DNA of 35,018 nt. Source: an uncultured Luminiphilus sp. GTDB lineage: Bacteria; Pseudomonadota; Gammaproteobacteria; Pseudomonadales; Halieaceae. Location: the NCBI GenBank assembly GCA_905478845.1, contig CAJQKG010000193.1:1-35018 (forward strand). The letters are read 5' to 3'. Positions 1 to 7,864 of this stretch are shown here, piece by piece (position 1 is the first letter of the stretch; each line of letters starts with the position of its first letter). Made by a program: the position numbers and the translations under genes. Under the pieces are notes generated by a model. That model ran no database searches. It was given only the letters and a program-made list of their open reading frames with translations, and was not told where the DNA came from.

Positions 1-105
1 GGAGACATGAATGATCGCTACCGGGCGGTCAGCTGAGACCTTGTCCAGATCATCGCGATTAGGGTGGCGCCGCTCAGCGAGCAGCGTATCGTCATAACCA
101 TGCCC
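1..105. repeat. Left arm of a 105-bp inverted repeat (partner 246-350), probable fold-back chimera
   Basis: Position i pairs with 351-i: the reverse complement of 246-350 matches 1-105 with a single mismatch (position 34 versus 317). Pairing stops at 106/245. Confidence 0.95.
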
Positions 106-1532
106 ACGGTCACTTTCCTGGGTCGGGTCAGACGGTGTTTTCTGCAGACCTCAATAGTCCACCGATCGGCGAGGTGACTCACCTGTCGCAGCTACTGGAG
201 CGGTTAACTCGCCTCGGGCAAACCCGCACGGATGGCTGGATCATAGGGCATGGTTATGACGATACGCTGCTCGCTGAGCGGCGCCACCCTAATCGCGATG
301 ATCTGGACAAGGTCTCGGCTGACCGCCCGGTAGCGATCATTCATGTCTCCGGTCACTTAGCCGTCGTGAATAGCGCTGCGCTCGCTATTCTTGGGATCGA
401 CGCCGAATCACTCGATCCTGAGGGCGGTGTGATCGTCAGAGAGCCTGATTCAGATGGCGGTCGACGTCCTAATGGTGTGTTGGAGGAAACGGCTGCGCGA
501 GCAGTCTGGGAGTACACCCTAGATCTGAGTGCGATGGATGCCTTGCGCATGACTACGCAGGCAGCGGAGGAATATCTGGCTGCAGGCGTGACGACCGCCT
601 CGGCGGGGGGGATGCCCACCACCGTTGCGACATTACTCGGGTTTTTAAGTCAGTTAAATCAGTTTCCCCAGCGAGTGGCGCTGTTTCCACTGTTTGAGGA
701 GGTGGGAGAGCAGCTACTCAACAGCAGTGCGACCTTAGACAGTTTTGCAAGGGCCAGGGTCTCTGTGCCGAGGGTCAAAATCATTGCGGACGGGAGTATT
801 CAAGGTTACACCGGTTATCTATCAGCGCCTTATCACGTGCCCTATAAGGGCGATGCTGATTATCGAGGCTATGCGTCGGTCCCCAGAGAGATACTGTTTG
901 AGCAAGTGGCTGGGCTCTATGAGCGGCGCATTCAAGTGGCAATTCATTGTAATGGTGATGCCTCGATAGAGGATGGGCTGGATGCCATTGAATATGCAAT
1001 GCAGCAGCATCCGTGGCCAGAGGCGAGACCACTGATGATTCATGCGCAAATGACCCGTGAGGACCAAATTGCGAGAATGGCTGAATTAGGCGTAACGCCG
1101 AGTTTTTTCTCAGCGCATACTTATTACTGGGGTGATCGTCATGCTGCGATTTTTATGGGGCCCGAGCGCGCCGCCAATATGAGTCCGGCTCGATGGGCCC
1201 AAGAGGCGGGCGTTCGTTTCAGTTCTCACCTCGATACCCCTGTCACGCCCATGTTGCCGCTGCAGGCCGTTTGGAGTCAGGTGGAGCGCAAGAGCACCAG
1301 TGGGACAATCATCGGGCCCGGTCAGCGCATCGATCGGCTTTCGGCGCTCCGTGCGGTGACCATTGATGCAGCCTGGCAAGTCTTTATGGATGATGTCATC
1401 GGCTCGATCGAGCCGGGGAAGGATGCCGATTTGGTTGTGCTCTCTGATAATCCATTGACCGCGCCAGATCTCCGTTCACTCAAAGTCGACAGAACGATCA
1501 TAGCGGGAGCGACCGTTTACAGGCGCCTTTAG
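105..1532 (+). CDS. YtcJ-like metal-dependent amidohydrolase, 5' end missing
   Basis: Translation has WIIGHGYDD, RPVAIIHVSGHLAVVNSAAL, VKIIADGSIQGYTG and a C-terminal GSIEPGKDADLVVLSDNP. The frame continues upstream of the called GTG (135) as HGHFPGSGQT back to about 105, where the inverted repeat begins. Confidence 0.85.
   Translation, partial: HGHFPGSGQTVFSADLNSPPIGEVTHLSQLLERLTRLGQTRTDGWIIGHGYDDTLLAERRHPNRDDLDKVSADRPVAIIHVSGHLAVVNSAALAILGIDAESLDPEGGVIVREPDSDGGRRPNGVLEETAARAVWEYTLDLSAMDALRMTTQAAEEYLAAGVTTASAGGMPTTVATLLGFLSQLNQFPQRVALFPLFEEVGEQLLNSSATLDSFARARVSVPRVKIIADGSIQGYTGYLSAPYHVPYKGDADYRGYASVPREILFEQVAGLYERRIQVAIHCNGDASIEDGLDAIEYAMQQHPWPEARPLMIHAQMTREDQIARMAELGVTPSFFSAHTYYWGDRHAAIFMGPERAANMSPARWAQEAGVRFSSHLDTPVTPMLPLQAVWSQVERKSTSGTIIGPGQRIDRLSALRAVTIDAAWQVFMDDVIGSIEPGKDADLVVLSDNPLTAPDLRSLKVDRTIIAGATVYRRL
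246..350. repeat. Right arm of the 105-bp inverted repeat, inside the amidohydrolase coding frame
   Basis: Encodes GHGYDDTLLAERRHPNRDDLDKVSADRPVAIIHVS of the amidohydrolase, so this is the native copy. Confidence 0.95.
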
Positions 1533-1545
1533 TGGCTATGGCCCC

Positions 1546-2196
1546 TTAGGCGGGCTCGATGCCGAACCTGGCACGGTCGACCTGAACAAAAATAGCGCTT
1601 GCGGTTGCTGTGAGGCTATCGCCGCAGCGCATTTCAGCCTTCACCTCGGTCCGTCGTTGATCGAGTTCTTCGGCGACGGCGCTAATCTTGATGAGCTGTC
1701 TCAGGGGGGTCGGTTTGAGATAACGCACGGTTAATCCACTGGTCATGCCGGGTTGTCCCATATGGACATGCGTCATCCCCATTAAGTGGTCCAATATGCC
1801 TGCGACCCACCCACCGTGAACATGACCAGGAGGCCCTTCAAACGCCTGGCTAAACGTCACAGTGCCTCGTAAACAGTGAGGCTCAGCATCCCAGGTCAGA
1901 TCAGGAGAGCAGGGATGACTTCGGCCCGCCATGGCAACAAACTCGCCCATAATGGTGTCGATACCGTCGTCAGGTCGCTGTCGTGCCATGCCCATGAGGC
2001 CCTCAACCTGAGGAAAGCGGTTTAGCGACGCTGCGAGGCAGGAGAGTTCATTGCTTAATTCAAGTGCCTTCTCCGGTGGGATATCCGTACTGATCAGCTT
2101 TTCGTTCAACTGGCGTGCGGCCAACGCCAATTGATGTCGTGCGCGCCAATAAGGATCATCGGTTGAATCGGTGTTATCAGCCAGTGGTGTTGCCAT
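1546..2196 (-). CDS. PaaI-like hotdog-fold thioesterase
   Basis: 216 aa; hotdog signature GPPGHVHGGWVAGILDHLMG followed by TSGLTVRYLKPTPL and a typical C-terminal strand pattern. Confidence 0.8.
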   Translation of the reverse strand: MATPLADNTDSTDDPYWRARHQLALAARQLNEKLISTDIPPEKALELSNELSCLAASLNRFPQVEGLMGMARQRPDDGIDTIMGEFVAMAGRSHPCSPDLTWDAEPHCLRGTVTFSQAFEGPPGHVHGGWVAGILDHLMGMTHVHMGQPGMTSGLTVRYLKPTPLRQLIKISAVAEELDQRRTEVKAEMRCGDSLTATASAIFVQVDRARFGIEPA

Positions 2197-2199
2197 CTG

Positions 2200-3369
2200 T
2201 TAGCGGTATCCGGTCGCGCGCAGGGCTGAGTGCCATTCGCGGAGGTCAGTGATGAATGCTTGCGGCTGCTCTAACGCCGCAAAATGGCCTCCTTGCGTAT
2301 GCTGATTGTTAAAAGTGATGAGCTTTTGGTAGCGCGTCTTAGCGAGCCGTTCTGTGCAGATAAAGAGTTCTTTCGGAAATAACGAAATGCCCATCGGGGA
2401 TTCAATAGCGCGGTAGTCTGGTGTCTTAAAGCTTTCCCAATACAAGCGAGCGCTGCTGCCACTCGAATTGGTCATCCAGTAGTGTGTGACGATATCGAGC
2501 AGGGTATCTCGAGCGATGACGTTCTCAGGGTGCCTGATGTGATGCCGTATTGAGTCAGTCCACTGTGCATACTTTTCGATAATCCATGCCATTTGGCCGG
2601 CAGGGGAGTCTGCTAATGCGTAGGCCAGTGTTTGCGGCCGCGTACTTTGCTGATTGGAGTACCCGGCTTCATGTGCTTGATAATGAAGCGCTGCTGCCAT
2701 TGTGGCTTGCTCTCCGGGATCGCTTGAGGACAGTGTCTCCTCATCGGGTAGCACGAGGGGTAGGTTCACATGACCGGCTTGGCACTGTAATGCATCATTT
2801 AGCAGGAGCGCATGTGTCACCAAGGATCCCCAGTCGCCACCTTGCGCCACATACTGGTCGTAGCCAAGACGCAGCATCAGTGTGTCCCACATAATAGCAA
2901 TGCGATCGATGCCGACACCGGGTTCGGTGGGCTTAGCTGAGAAGCCAAATCCAGGCAGACTGGGCATCACGAGGTGAAAGGCGTCCTCCGCCTGGCCGCC
3001 CCACTTTGTCGGGTCGGTAAGGGGCCCAATGATCTCTAGAAACTCCAGCACTGATCCCGGCCAGCCGTGAGTCATTAGCAGCGGCTTGGCATTGGTATGC
3101 GGGCTGCGCACATGGACCACGTGGACGTTGATCCCATCTAGCTCAGTGACCCAGTTCTGATACTGCGACAGCTGTTGAGGCACTCTTTGCCAATCGTATT
3201 CGTCCCGCCAATAGCGAACGAGTTCCTGGCAATAGCTCAGCGGTAAGCCTTGCTGCCAGTCTTCGACGGTCTCCGCTTCTGGAAATCGTGTTTGCGCTAA
3301 CCGTTGTCGCGCGTCATCAATGGCGTCGTCATCAAAGTGGGGCGTATAGGGTTCGAGTGCGTCATTCAT
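2200..3369 (-). CDS. Epoxide hydrolase, EHN-domain alpha/beta hydrolase
   Basis: 389 aa; N-terminal DDAIDDARQRLAQTRFPE, oxyanion HGWPGS, nucleophile region AQGGDWGSLV, C-terminal GGHFAALEQPQAFITDLREW. Confidence 0.88.
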   Translation of the reverse strand: MNDALEPYTPHFDDDAIDDARQRLAQTRFPEAETVEDWQQGLPLSYCQELVRYWRDEYDWQRVPQQLSQYQNWVTELDGINVHVVHVRSPHTNAKPLLMTHGWPGSVLEFLEIIGPLTDPTKWGGQAEDAFHLVMPSLPGFGFSAKPTEPGVGIDRIAIMWDTLMLRLGYDQYVAQGGDWGSLVTHALLLNDALQCQAGHVNLPLVLPDEETLSSSDPGEQATMAAALHYQAHEAGYSNQQSTRPQTLAYALADSPAGQMAWIIEKYAQWTDSIRHHIRHPENVIARDTLLDIVTHYWMTNSSGSSARLYWESFKTPDYRAIESPMGISLFPKELFICTERLAKTRYQKLITFNNQHTQGGHFAALEQPQAFITDLREWHSALRATGYR

Positions 3370-3424
3370 AGCGGCCTGCCGGTCAATGATCGAATAGCCA
3401 AAGTAACCTCACCGACGCCTTCCC

Positions 3425-4849
3425 TCAAGTGCTCTCTGCGAGATTGAGTGTCGCGTAGGTCTGGCTCAGCCAAGGTTGCAAAGCGGCTCTCTCGTCAGCT
3501 GATTCGACCGTGCGCTGGCGGAGGTGGGTGGTGCGCGGCTCTCGGTCAAGAAACAGTTGCCCGCTCGTTTTGTCCGCCTCTCTCGCGCGCGCTAGCCAGA
3601 CGATGGTGTCAGCACCCTCCTGAGAGGAACGCAGAACCCGCTGCGTTAGGCGTCTGAAGCCCGGCAACGCGCCTTGCACACCGGGCGTATCTGCCCAGCC
3701 GGGATGCATGGCATTGACCACGATATGGTCGTCTTGCCATTGTGCCGACCACAATTCGGTGAGCACGGTCAGAGCACGTTTCGCGCGAGCGTAGGCGACC
3801 GAGCCGCGATAGTCATCTGCTGACATCACCAGTGATGCGCACTGGAGTTTCTGTGTGTACATCCCCCCTGACACGACATTGATCACGCGAGCGGGCGTGT
3901 CGTGGCCAGCTAAAAGGGGGTGCAATGCTTCTGTCAGACGCCACGGCGACAAAAGCAGTAACGCGACGCTCATCTCGATGCCCTCAGACGTCTGGCAATA
4001 ATCATTGAACAAGGCGCCAGCGTTATTGATCAATACATCAATGGGTTTATTGGCGCTCAGCAGGCGCTGACTCAGCGCATTGACCTGATTCAGTAAGCTA
4101 AGATCTGCAAGTTCCACCTGATCGGCCTGCCGTCCGGTTCTCTCTAGCAAGGCTGCCTGCATCGTTGCGACTTTAGTGGGATCGCGGATGACGAGGGTGA
4201 GCGAGGCCCCGGCATCGAGCAAGTCCACGGCGGCTTCGAATCCTAAGCCCGCACTAGCGCCCGTGAGTACCACGTGCTTGCCGCTCATGTCAGTGCTCAT
4301 AGGCGCCCAAGCGCGGCGACCTCTCCGGTATCCTGCCCGCGTAAAGCACGCCAATGCGGTCAGTAGGTGTTGATCTCGCTGCGCTGTCTTTGGGCTTGCA
4401 GCGGGTGGTGCGTTGTTGTCCTGAAGTGCTCGAGCGAGCCCCTGCAGACTTTTGCGACCTAATTTTTGCATGCTGGCTTCGGTACTTTGGGCGAGCGTGC
4501 GCAAGCCGTAGTGATAGGTGAAATCAGCGCAGTAACTGATTCTAGTCGTGTTGGCTTCTCGTGTTTCGAAGGTGATGACATCTCGCACCGTGAACCAGCG
4601 ACTTTTACCCTCCAGCACGATCGACTGCCAGGGGGTGTACTCCACAATGGTGTACTGGATTGATATCGTTGTCGGGCCAGCTCGACAGAGCAGCGAAAAC
4701 TCACTCCCCAACCCAATGGGCTCATCGGTGCGCTTTTTGGCGCTGACTGCCGTTGCGTCCCACTCGACAGTGGTGCGGAAATCGGCCACATAGCGAAAGC
4801 AGGCTTCAATTGGTCGTTCAACTTCAATTACTTCTTTCAAGGAAATCAT
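3425..4849 (-). CDS. SRPBCC (polyketide cyclase/START-like) domain fused to a short-chain dehydrogenase/reductase
   Basis: 474 aa; N-terminal IEVERPIEACFRYVADFRTTVEWD (SRPBCC), then TGASAGLG, NNAGALF and YARAK (SDR) in one uninterrupted frame. Confidence 0.83.
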   Translation of the reverse strand: MISLKEVIEVERPIEACFRYVADFRTTVEWDATAVSAKKRTDEPIGLGSEFSLLCRAGPTTISIQYTIVEYTPWQSIVLEGKSRWFTVRDVITFETREANTTRISYCADFTYHYGLRTLAQSTEASMQKLGRKSLQGLARALQDNNAPPAASPKTAQRDQHLLTALACFTRAGYRRGRRAWAPMSTDMSGKHVVLTGASAGLGFEAAVDLLDAGASLTLVIRDPTKVATMQAALLERTGRQADQVELADLSLLNQVNALSQRLLSANKPIDVLINNAGALFNDYCQTSEGIEMSVALLLLSPWRLTEALHPLLAGHDTPARVINVVSGGMYTQKLQCASLVMSADDYRGSVAYARAKRALTVLTELWSAQWQDDHIVVNAMHPGWADTPGVQGALPGFRRLTQRVLRSSQEGADTIVWLARAREADKTSGQLFLDREPRTTHLRQRTVESADERAALQPWLSQTYATLNLAEST

Positions 4850-4936
4850 GATGGCAACCGTGACGGGATCAAGGGTCCTTACGGCTGCGCTGTCACCTTA
4901 GTTCATGTACCGGTGCGAATAGGATCATCTGGCTAG

Positions 4937-5266
4937 CTAGGGCTCTTCTACCCAGACGACTCGCAAAGGTTCCCCAAAATCGTCATACACGACTTGCTTG
5001 CGCTGGCGCGGGCGGCTCGGGCGCAGGGTCTTAGTTTGCGGACGCTTCGTTGCTCGGCGAGCATCGAGTGCGGCGACCACATCATTCAGCGGCGTTCTGG
5101 AGACTCTAGCGTCGGTAAAGAGCGGCGCTGGAGGCGGTATTTCATTGCGCTCATAGGCACTCTCGCCTCGCGCTAGTTCTTGGATGCTTCCCCCCGAGGA
5201 CAGGAACGCAGCCGTCTGCTGAGAGAGACGACGTCGCAGGTCTTGTTTAGAAGGCGGCTTCTTCAA
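4937..5266 (-). CDS. Small conserved-looking hypothetical protein with an FLxxGGxIQE motif
   Basis: 109 aa; TAAFLSSGGSIQELARGESAYERN, basic C-terminal half and an acidic/aromatic tail VYDDFGEPLRVVWVEEP; preceded by a perfect TATAAT on its strand. Confidence 0.65.
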   Translation of the reverse strand: MKKPPSKQDLRRRLSQQTAAFLSSGGSIQELARGESAYERNEIPPPAPLFTDARVSRTPLNDVVAALDARRATKRPQTKTLRPSRPRQRKQVVYDDFGEPLRVVWVEEP

Positions 5267-5287
5267 TTAGGTTTCTCCACAGCGCGT

Positions 5288-5293
5288 ATTATA
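5288..5293 (-). promoter_or_regulatory. Putative -10 element (TATAAT) for the 109-aa gene
   Basis: Plus-strand attata is TATAAT on the minus strand, about 20 nt upstream of the ATG at 5266; weak -35-like TTTCGC upstream. Confidence 0.45.
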
Positions 5294-5442
5294 GGCTGGG
5301 TGCTCTGCGGGCGAAAGCGAATAGTCTGCGCCAGATGGCGCTGTTTCTGGTTTAATGCCCCCCTCATGTGGGAGGTACTGGAGTCTCTCGGATTGATGCA
5401 AAGCGCTGCGAGTATCGTCAATAGGTCGTCACCCGAGGTTGG

Positions 5443-6303
5443 ATGATGCGGCCTTTGCGTTCAGTCATTGTTTTTTTATGGATGGCGGTGACCGTTATTC
5501 CGATGGCGTCGTTGATCATCCTGGCGACTCCCTTCATTAATCCCGATACGCGATGGTGGTACCTGGCGCGCCCCTGGCTACGCGGTGCGGTGGCAGCGGC
5601 GCGCTTAGTAGGTGGTGTTCAGTACGAAGTGGAGGGTGAGCATCATCTTCCTAAGAAGGCGGATAACACCCGGATTATTCTGTGTCCCAAGCATCAGTCA
5701 ACCTGGGAAACCTTTTTCTTCGCGAGTCGAATGCCGCATCCGCTCGCTTATGTCTTCAAGCGGGAACTTTTGCTCATTCCCTTTTTCGGATGGGCGATGG
5801 CATGTTTGAACATGATTCATATTGATCGCTCTGCACGCGGCGGTGCCTGGAATAAAGTCGCACTAATGGGTGAGCAACTGATGGATCGTGGCAAGTGGGT
5901 CATCATGTTTCCTGAAGGCACGCGCTCAGAGCGAGGTAAGCAAGGGACCTATAAAACGGGTGCTGCACGGCTGGCAGTAGCGACTGGCGCGAGTATCGTC
6001 CCGATTGCCGTGGCGTCAGCCCGCTGCTGGCCGCGTAAAAGCTTCACATTTTTCCCAGGAACAATAAAAGTGTCACTGGGCGCGCCAGTCGCGCCTGATC
6101 CTGCAGAGAGTCCTGGGGAGTTGATGGCGAAGGTGGAGCGATGGATTGAGCAAGAAATGCGACGGATTGACCCCGAGGCTTATCCAGAGATCGAGCGACC
6201 TGTTGACCCGGCAAAGCAGGAGGCAGCGATCCAAGCCTCATTAGACAGGCGTGCCGATGCCGCTCGCGGTTCCCACGGTGCTGCGGAGGAGTCGGGAGAA
6301 TAA
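5443..6303 (+). CDS. plsC: 1-acyl-sn-glycerol-3-phosphate acyltransferase (PlsC family)
   Basis: 286 aa; acyltransferase motifs KHQSTWET (HX4D/E-like block), FPEGTRSERG and a hydrophobic N-terminus. Confidence 0.87.
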   Translation: MMRPLRSVIVFLWMAVTVIPMASLIILATPFINPDTRWWYLARPWLRGAVAAARLVGGVQYEVEGEHHLPKKADNTRIILCPKHQSTWETFFFASRMPHPLAYVFKRELLLIPFFGWAMACLNMIHIDRSARGGAWNKVALMGEQLMDRGKWVIMFPEGTRSERGKQGTYKTGAARLAVATGASIVPIAVASARCWPRKSFTFFPGTIKVSLGAPVAPDPAESPGELMAKVERWIEQEMRRIDPEAYPEIERPVDPAKQEAAIQASLDRRADAARGSHGAAEESGE

Positions 6304-6389
6304 GGTCTTCGTAGGAGGGGGTGAAAACCGTCGCTGATGAGGCAGAGTCTGTTTACACTAACACTACATGACAAGAGAGCGGGTGATAG

Positions 6390-7010
6390 ATGGGTTTCTA
6401 TAACGACAAAATTGTCCCCAGATTGGTAACCTGTGCTTGCGGCACAAAGCCGATTCTTAAGCAGCGAGAAAAGGTGGTGCCCCAGGCGCAGGGTAATGTG
6501 CTCGAAATTGGCGTCGGGGCTGGCCACAATCTGCCTTACTATGATTCGCAGCGTGTCCAGTCTATCGTGGGGATAGATCCCTGCCAGACGAGTTGGCGAC
6601 TCGCTGCGTCTAGGGCGGCCCAGGTTGGTGTGCCGCTGGAGTTTGTTGAGGGGTCCGCCGAAAAGATGCCGCTACCTGATGGGCAATTCGATACCGTGCT
6701 GATGACCTACAGTTTGTGCACCATTCCCGATGCTCATTCTGCACTGGCCGAAATAGGACGTGTCTTGAAGCCCGGTGGCAGCCTGGTGTTTTGTGAGCAT
6801 GGCAAGGCACCGGATCCCGCTGTCGCGCGCTGGCAGCAGCGCGTCAATCCGCTGTGGCGACGTCTTCTCGGTGGCTGTAATGTTAATCGCCCTATCGTTG
6901 AATGGATCGAAAGTGCCGGCTTTGCCATACAGCAGTTAGATCAGATGTACCTTCCTGGCACGCCTCGGATAGCTGCCTTCAACATGTGGGGCACTGCTCG
7001 ACAGGCTTAG
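6390..7010 (+). CDS. Class I SAM-dependent methyltransferase, METTL7-like
   Basis: 206 aa; motif I VLEIGVGAGHNLPYY, LPDGQFDTVLMTYSLCTIPD, EIGRVLKPGGSLVFCEHG, WQQRVNPLWRRLLGGCNVNR. Confidence 0.85.
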   Translation: MGFYNDKIVPRLVTCACGTKPILKQREKVVPQAQGNVLEIGVGAGHNLPYYDSQRVQSIVGIDPCQTSWRLAASRAAQVGVPLEFVEGSAEKMPLPDGQFDTVLMTYSLCTIPDAHSALAEIGRVLKPGGSLVFCEHGKAPDPAVARWQQRVNPLWRRLLGGCNVNRPIVEWIESAGFAIQQLDQMYLPGTPRIAAFNMWGTARQA

Positions 7011-7177
7011 TGCCAATCCTTAAAGCGTCATTTTTTTTCGCGCGGGGACCCATGCTTACCCGGAGGTATTGCGTTGTGGCAGTGGTTATTTTATGAATCG
7101 ATTGGAGTGGGGCCCCGATGGGTTGGCTGTCAGTGCTGTTCATCATGCTGAGTAGTGGGGGCCGGTGGCAGCGATCG

Positions 7178-7864
7178 ATGACACAGACCTTGATGACAAT
7201 CTGCGTCCTGCTTGGGCTGTGTGGTTGCGCGGCAAGCTCGGCACCACAGCAACGGGTAGCGGATACGCCGGTCGCGGACTTTTCAGGACACTGGGAAGTT
7301 GACTATGCCCGCAGCGATAGCGTTCAAACCCAGCTCAACAGCACCTTTCGTGATATTCAGCGCCAAGCGCAGCGTCAGCGTGATGCTGCAGAGAGAGGCG
7401 TGACCTATCAGGGGCCACCAGTTGGTGATGTGGATACGATTCTCGCGCTAGCCAAAATGGCGGAGTTGGTCACGGCGTCAGATCTACTAGAGGTCCATCA
7501 GGATGTCGCTGCTATCCGGATTGATCGTGAAAATAGTTTTGCTTTGGTGTGCGATATTGAAGAGGGTCAGACATCTGCGACGCAATTAGGGCGAGAAACC
7601 TGTTGGTGGGATGGTCAGCAGTTACATTTTGCCATCGACCTGCCAGAAGGGTTGTCGATCCGGCATCGATTTATTCGTTCGGCCGATGGCGCGCTGCTCG
7701 CTCAGCGGACGAGGCTGAGTACCCGGGGTACTAAGCGGGATTTTGAGGTGAGTCGCATTTTTGCTCGTTACGAACCCTCTAATCGGGGGTATCAGTGTAT
7801 TAATACGCTCTCCCGGGGCCGTGTCTGTAGTACTAAGGCCGCTTCTTCGGACGCGCCGTTATGA
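7178..7864 (+). CDS. Putative lipoprotein of unknown function
   Basis: Internal ATG at 7178 gives MTQTLMTICVLLGLCGCAASSAP with a lipobox-like LCGC; the annotated longer start (7118) would bury this signal. Overlaps the next gene by 4 nt (ATGA). Confidence 0.7.
   Translation: MTQTLMTICVLLGLCGCAASSAPQQRVADTPVADFSGHWEVDYARSDSVQTQLNSTFRDIQRQAQRQRDAAERGVTYQGPPVGDVDTILALAKMAELVTASDLLEVHQDVAAIRIDRENSFALVCDIEEGQTSATQLGRETCWWDGQQLHFAIDLPEGLSIRHRFIRSADGALLAQRTRLSTRGTKRDFEVSRIFARYEPSNRGYQCINTLSRGRVCSTKAASSDAPL

Noticed and set aside
5180-5446. 88-aa plus-strand ORF before plsC
   Set aside because: Overlaps the 109-aa gene and its promoter; translation is not protein-like.
7025-7037. T8 tract after the methyltransferase as an intrinsic terminator
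   Set aside because: No convincing GC-rich stem immediately upstream of the T run.
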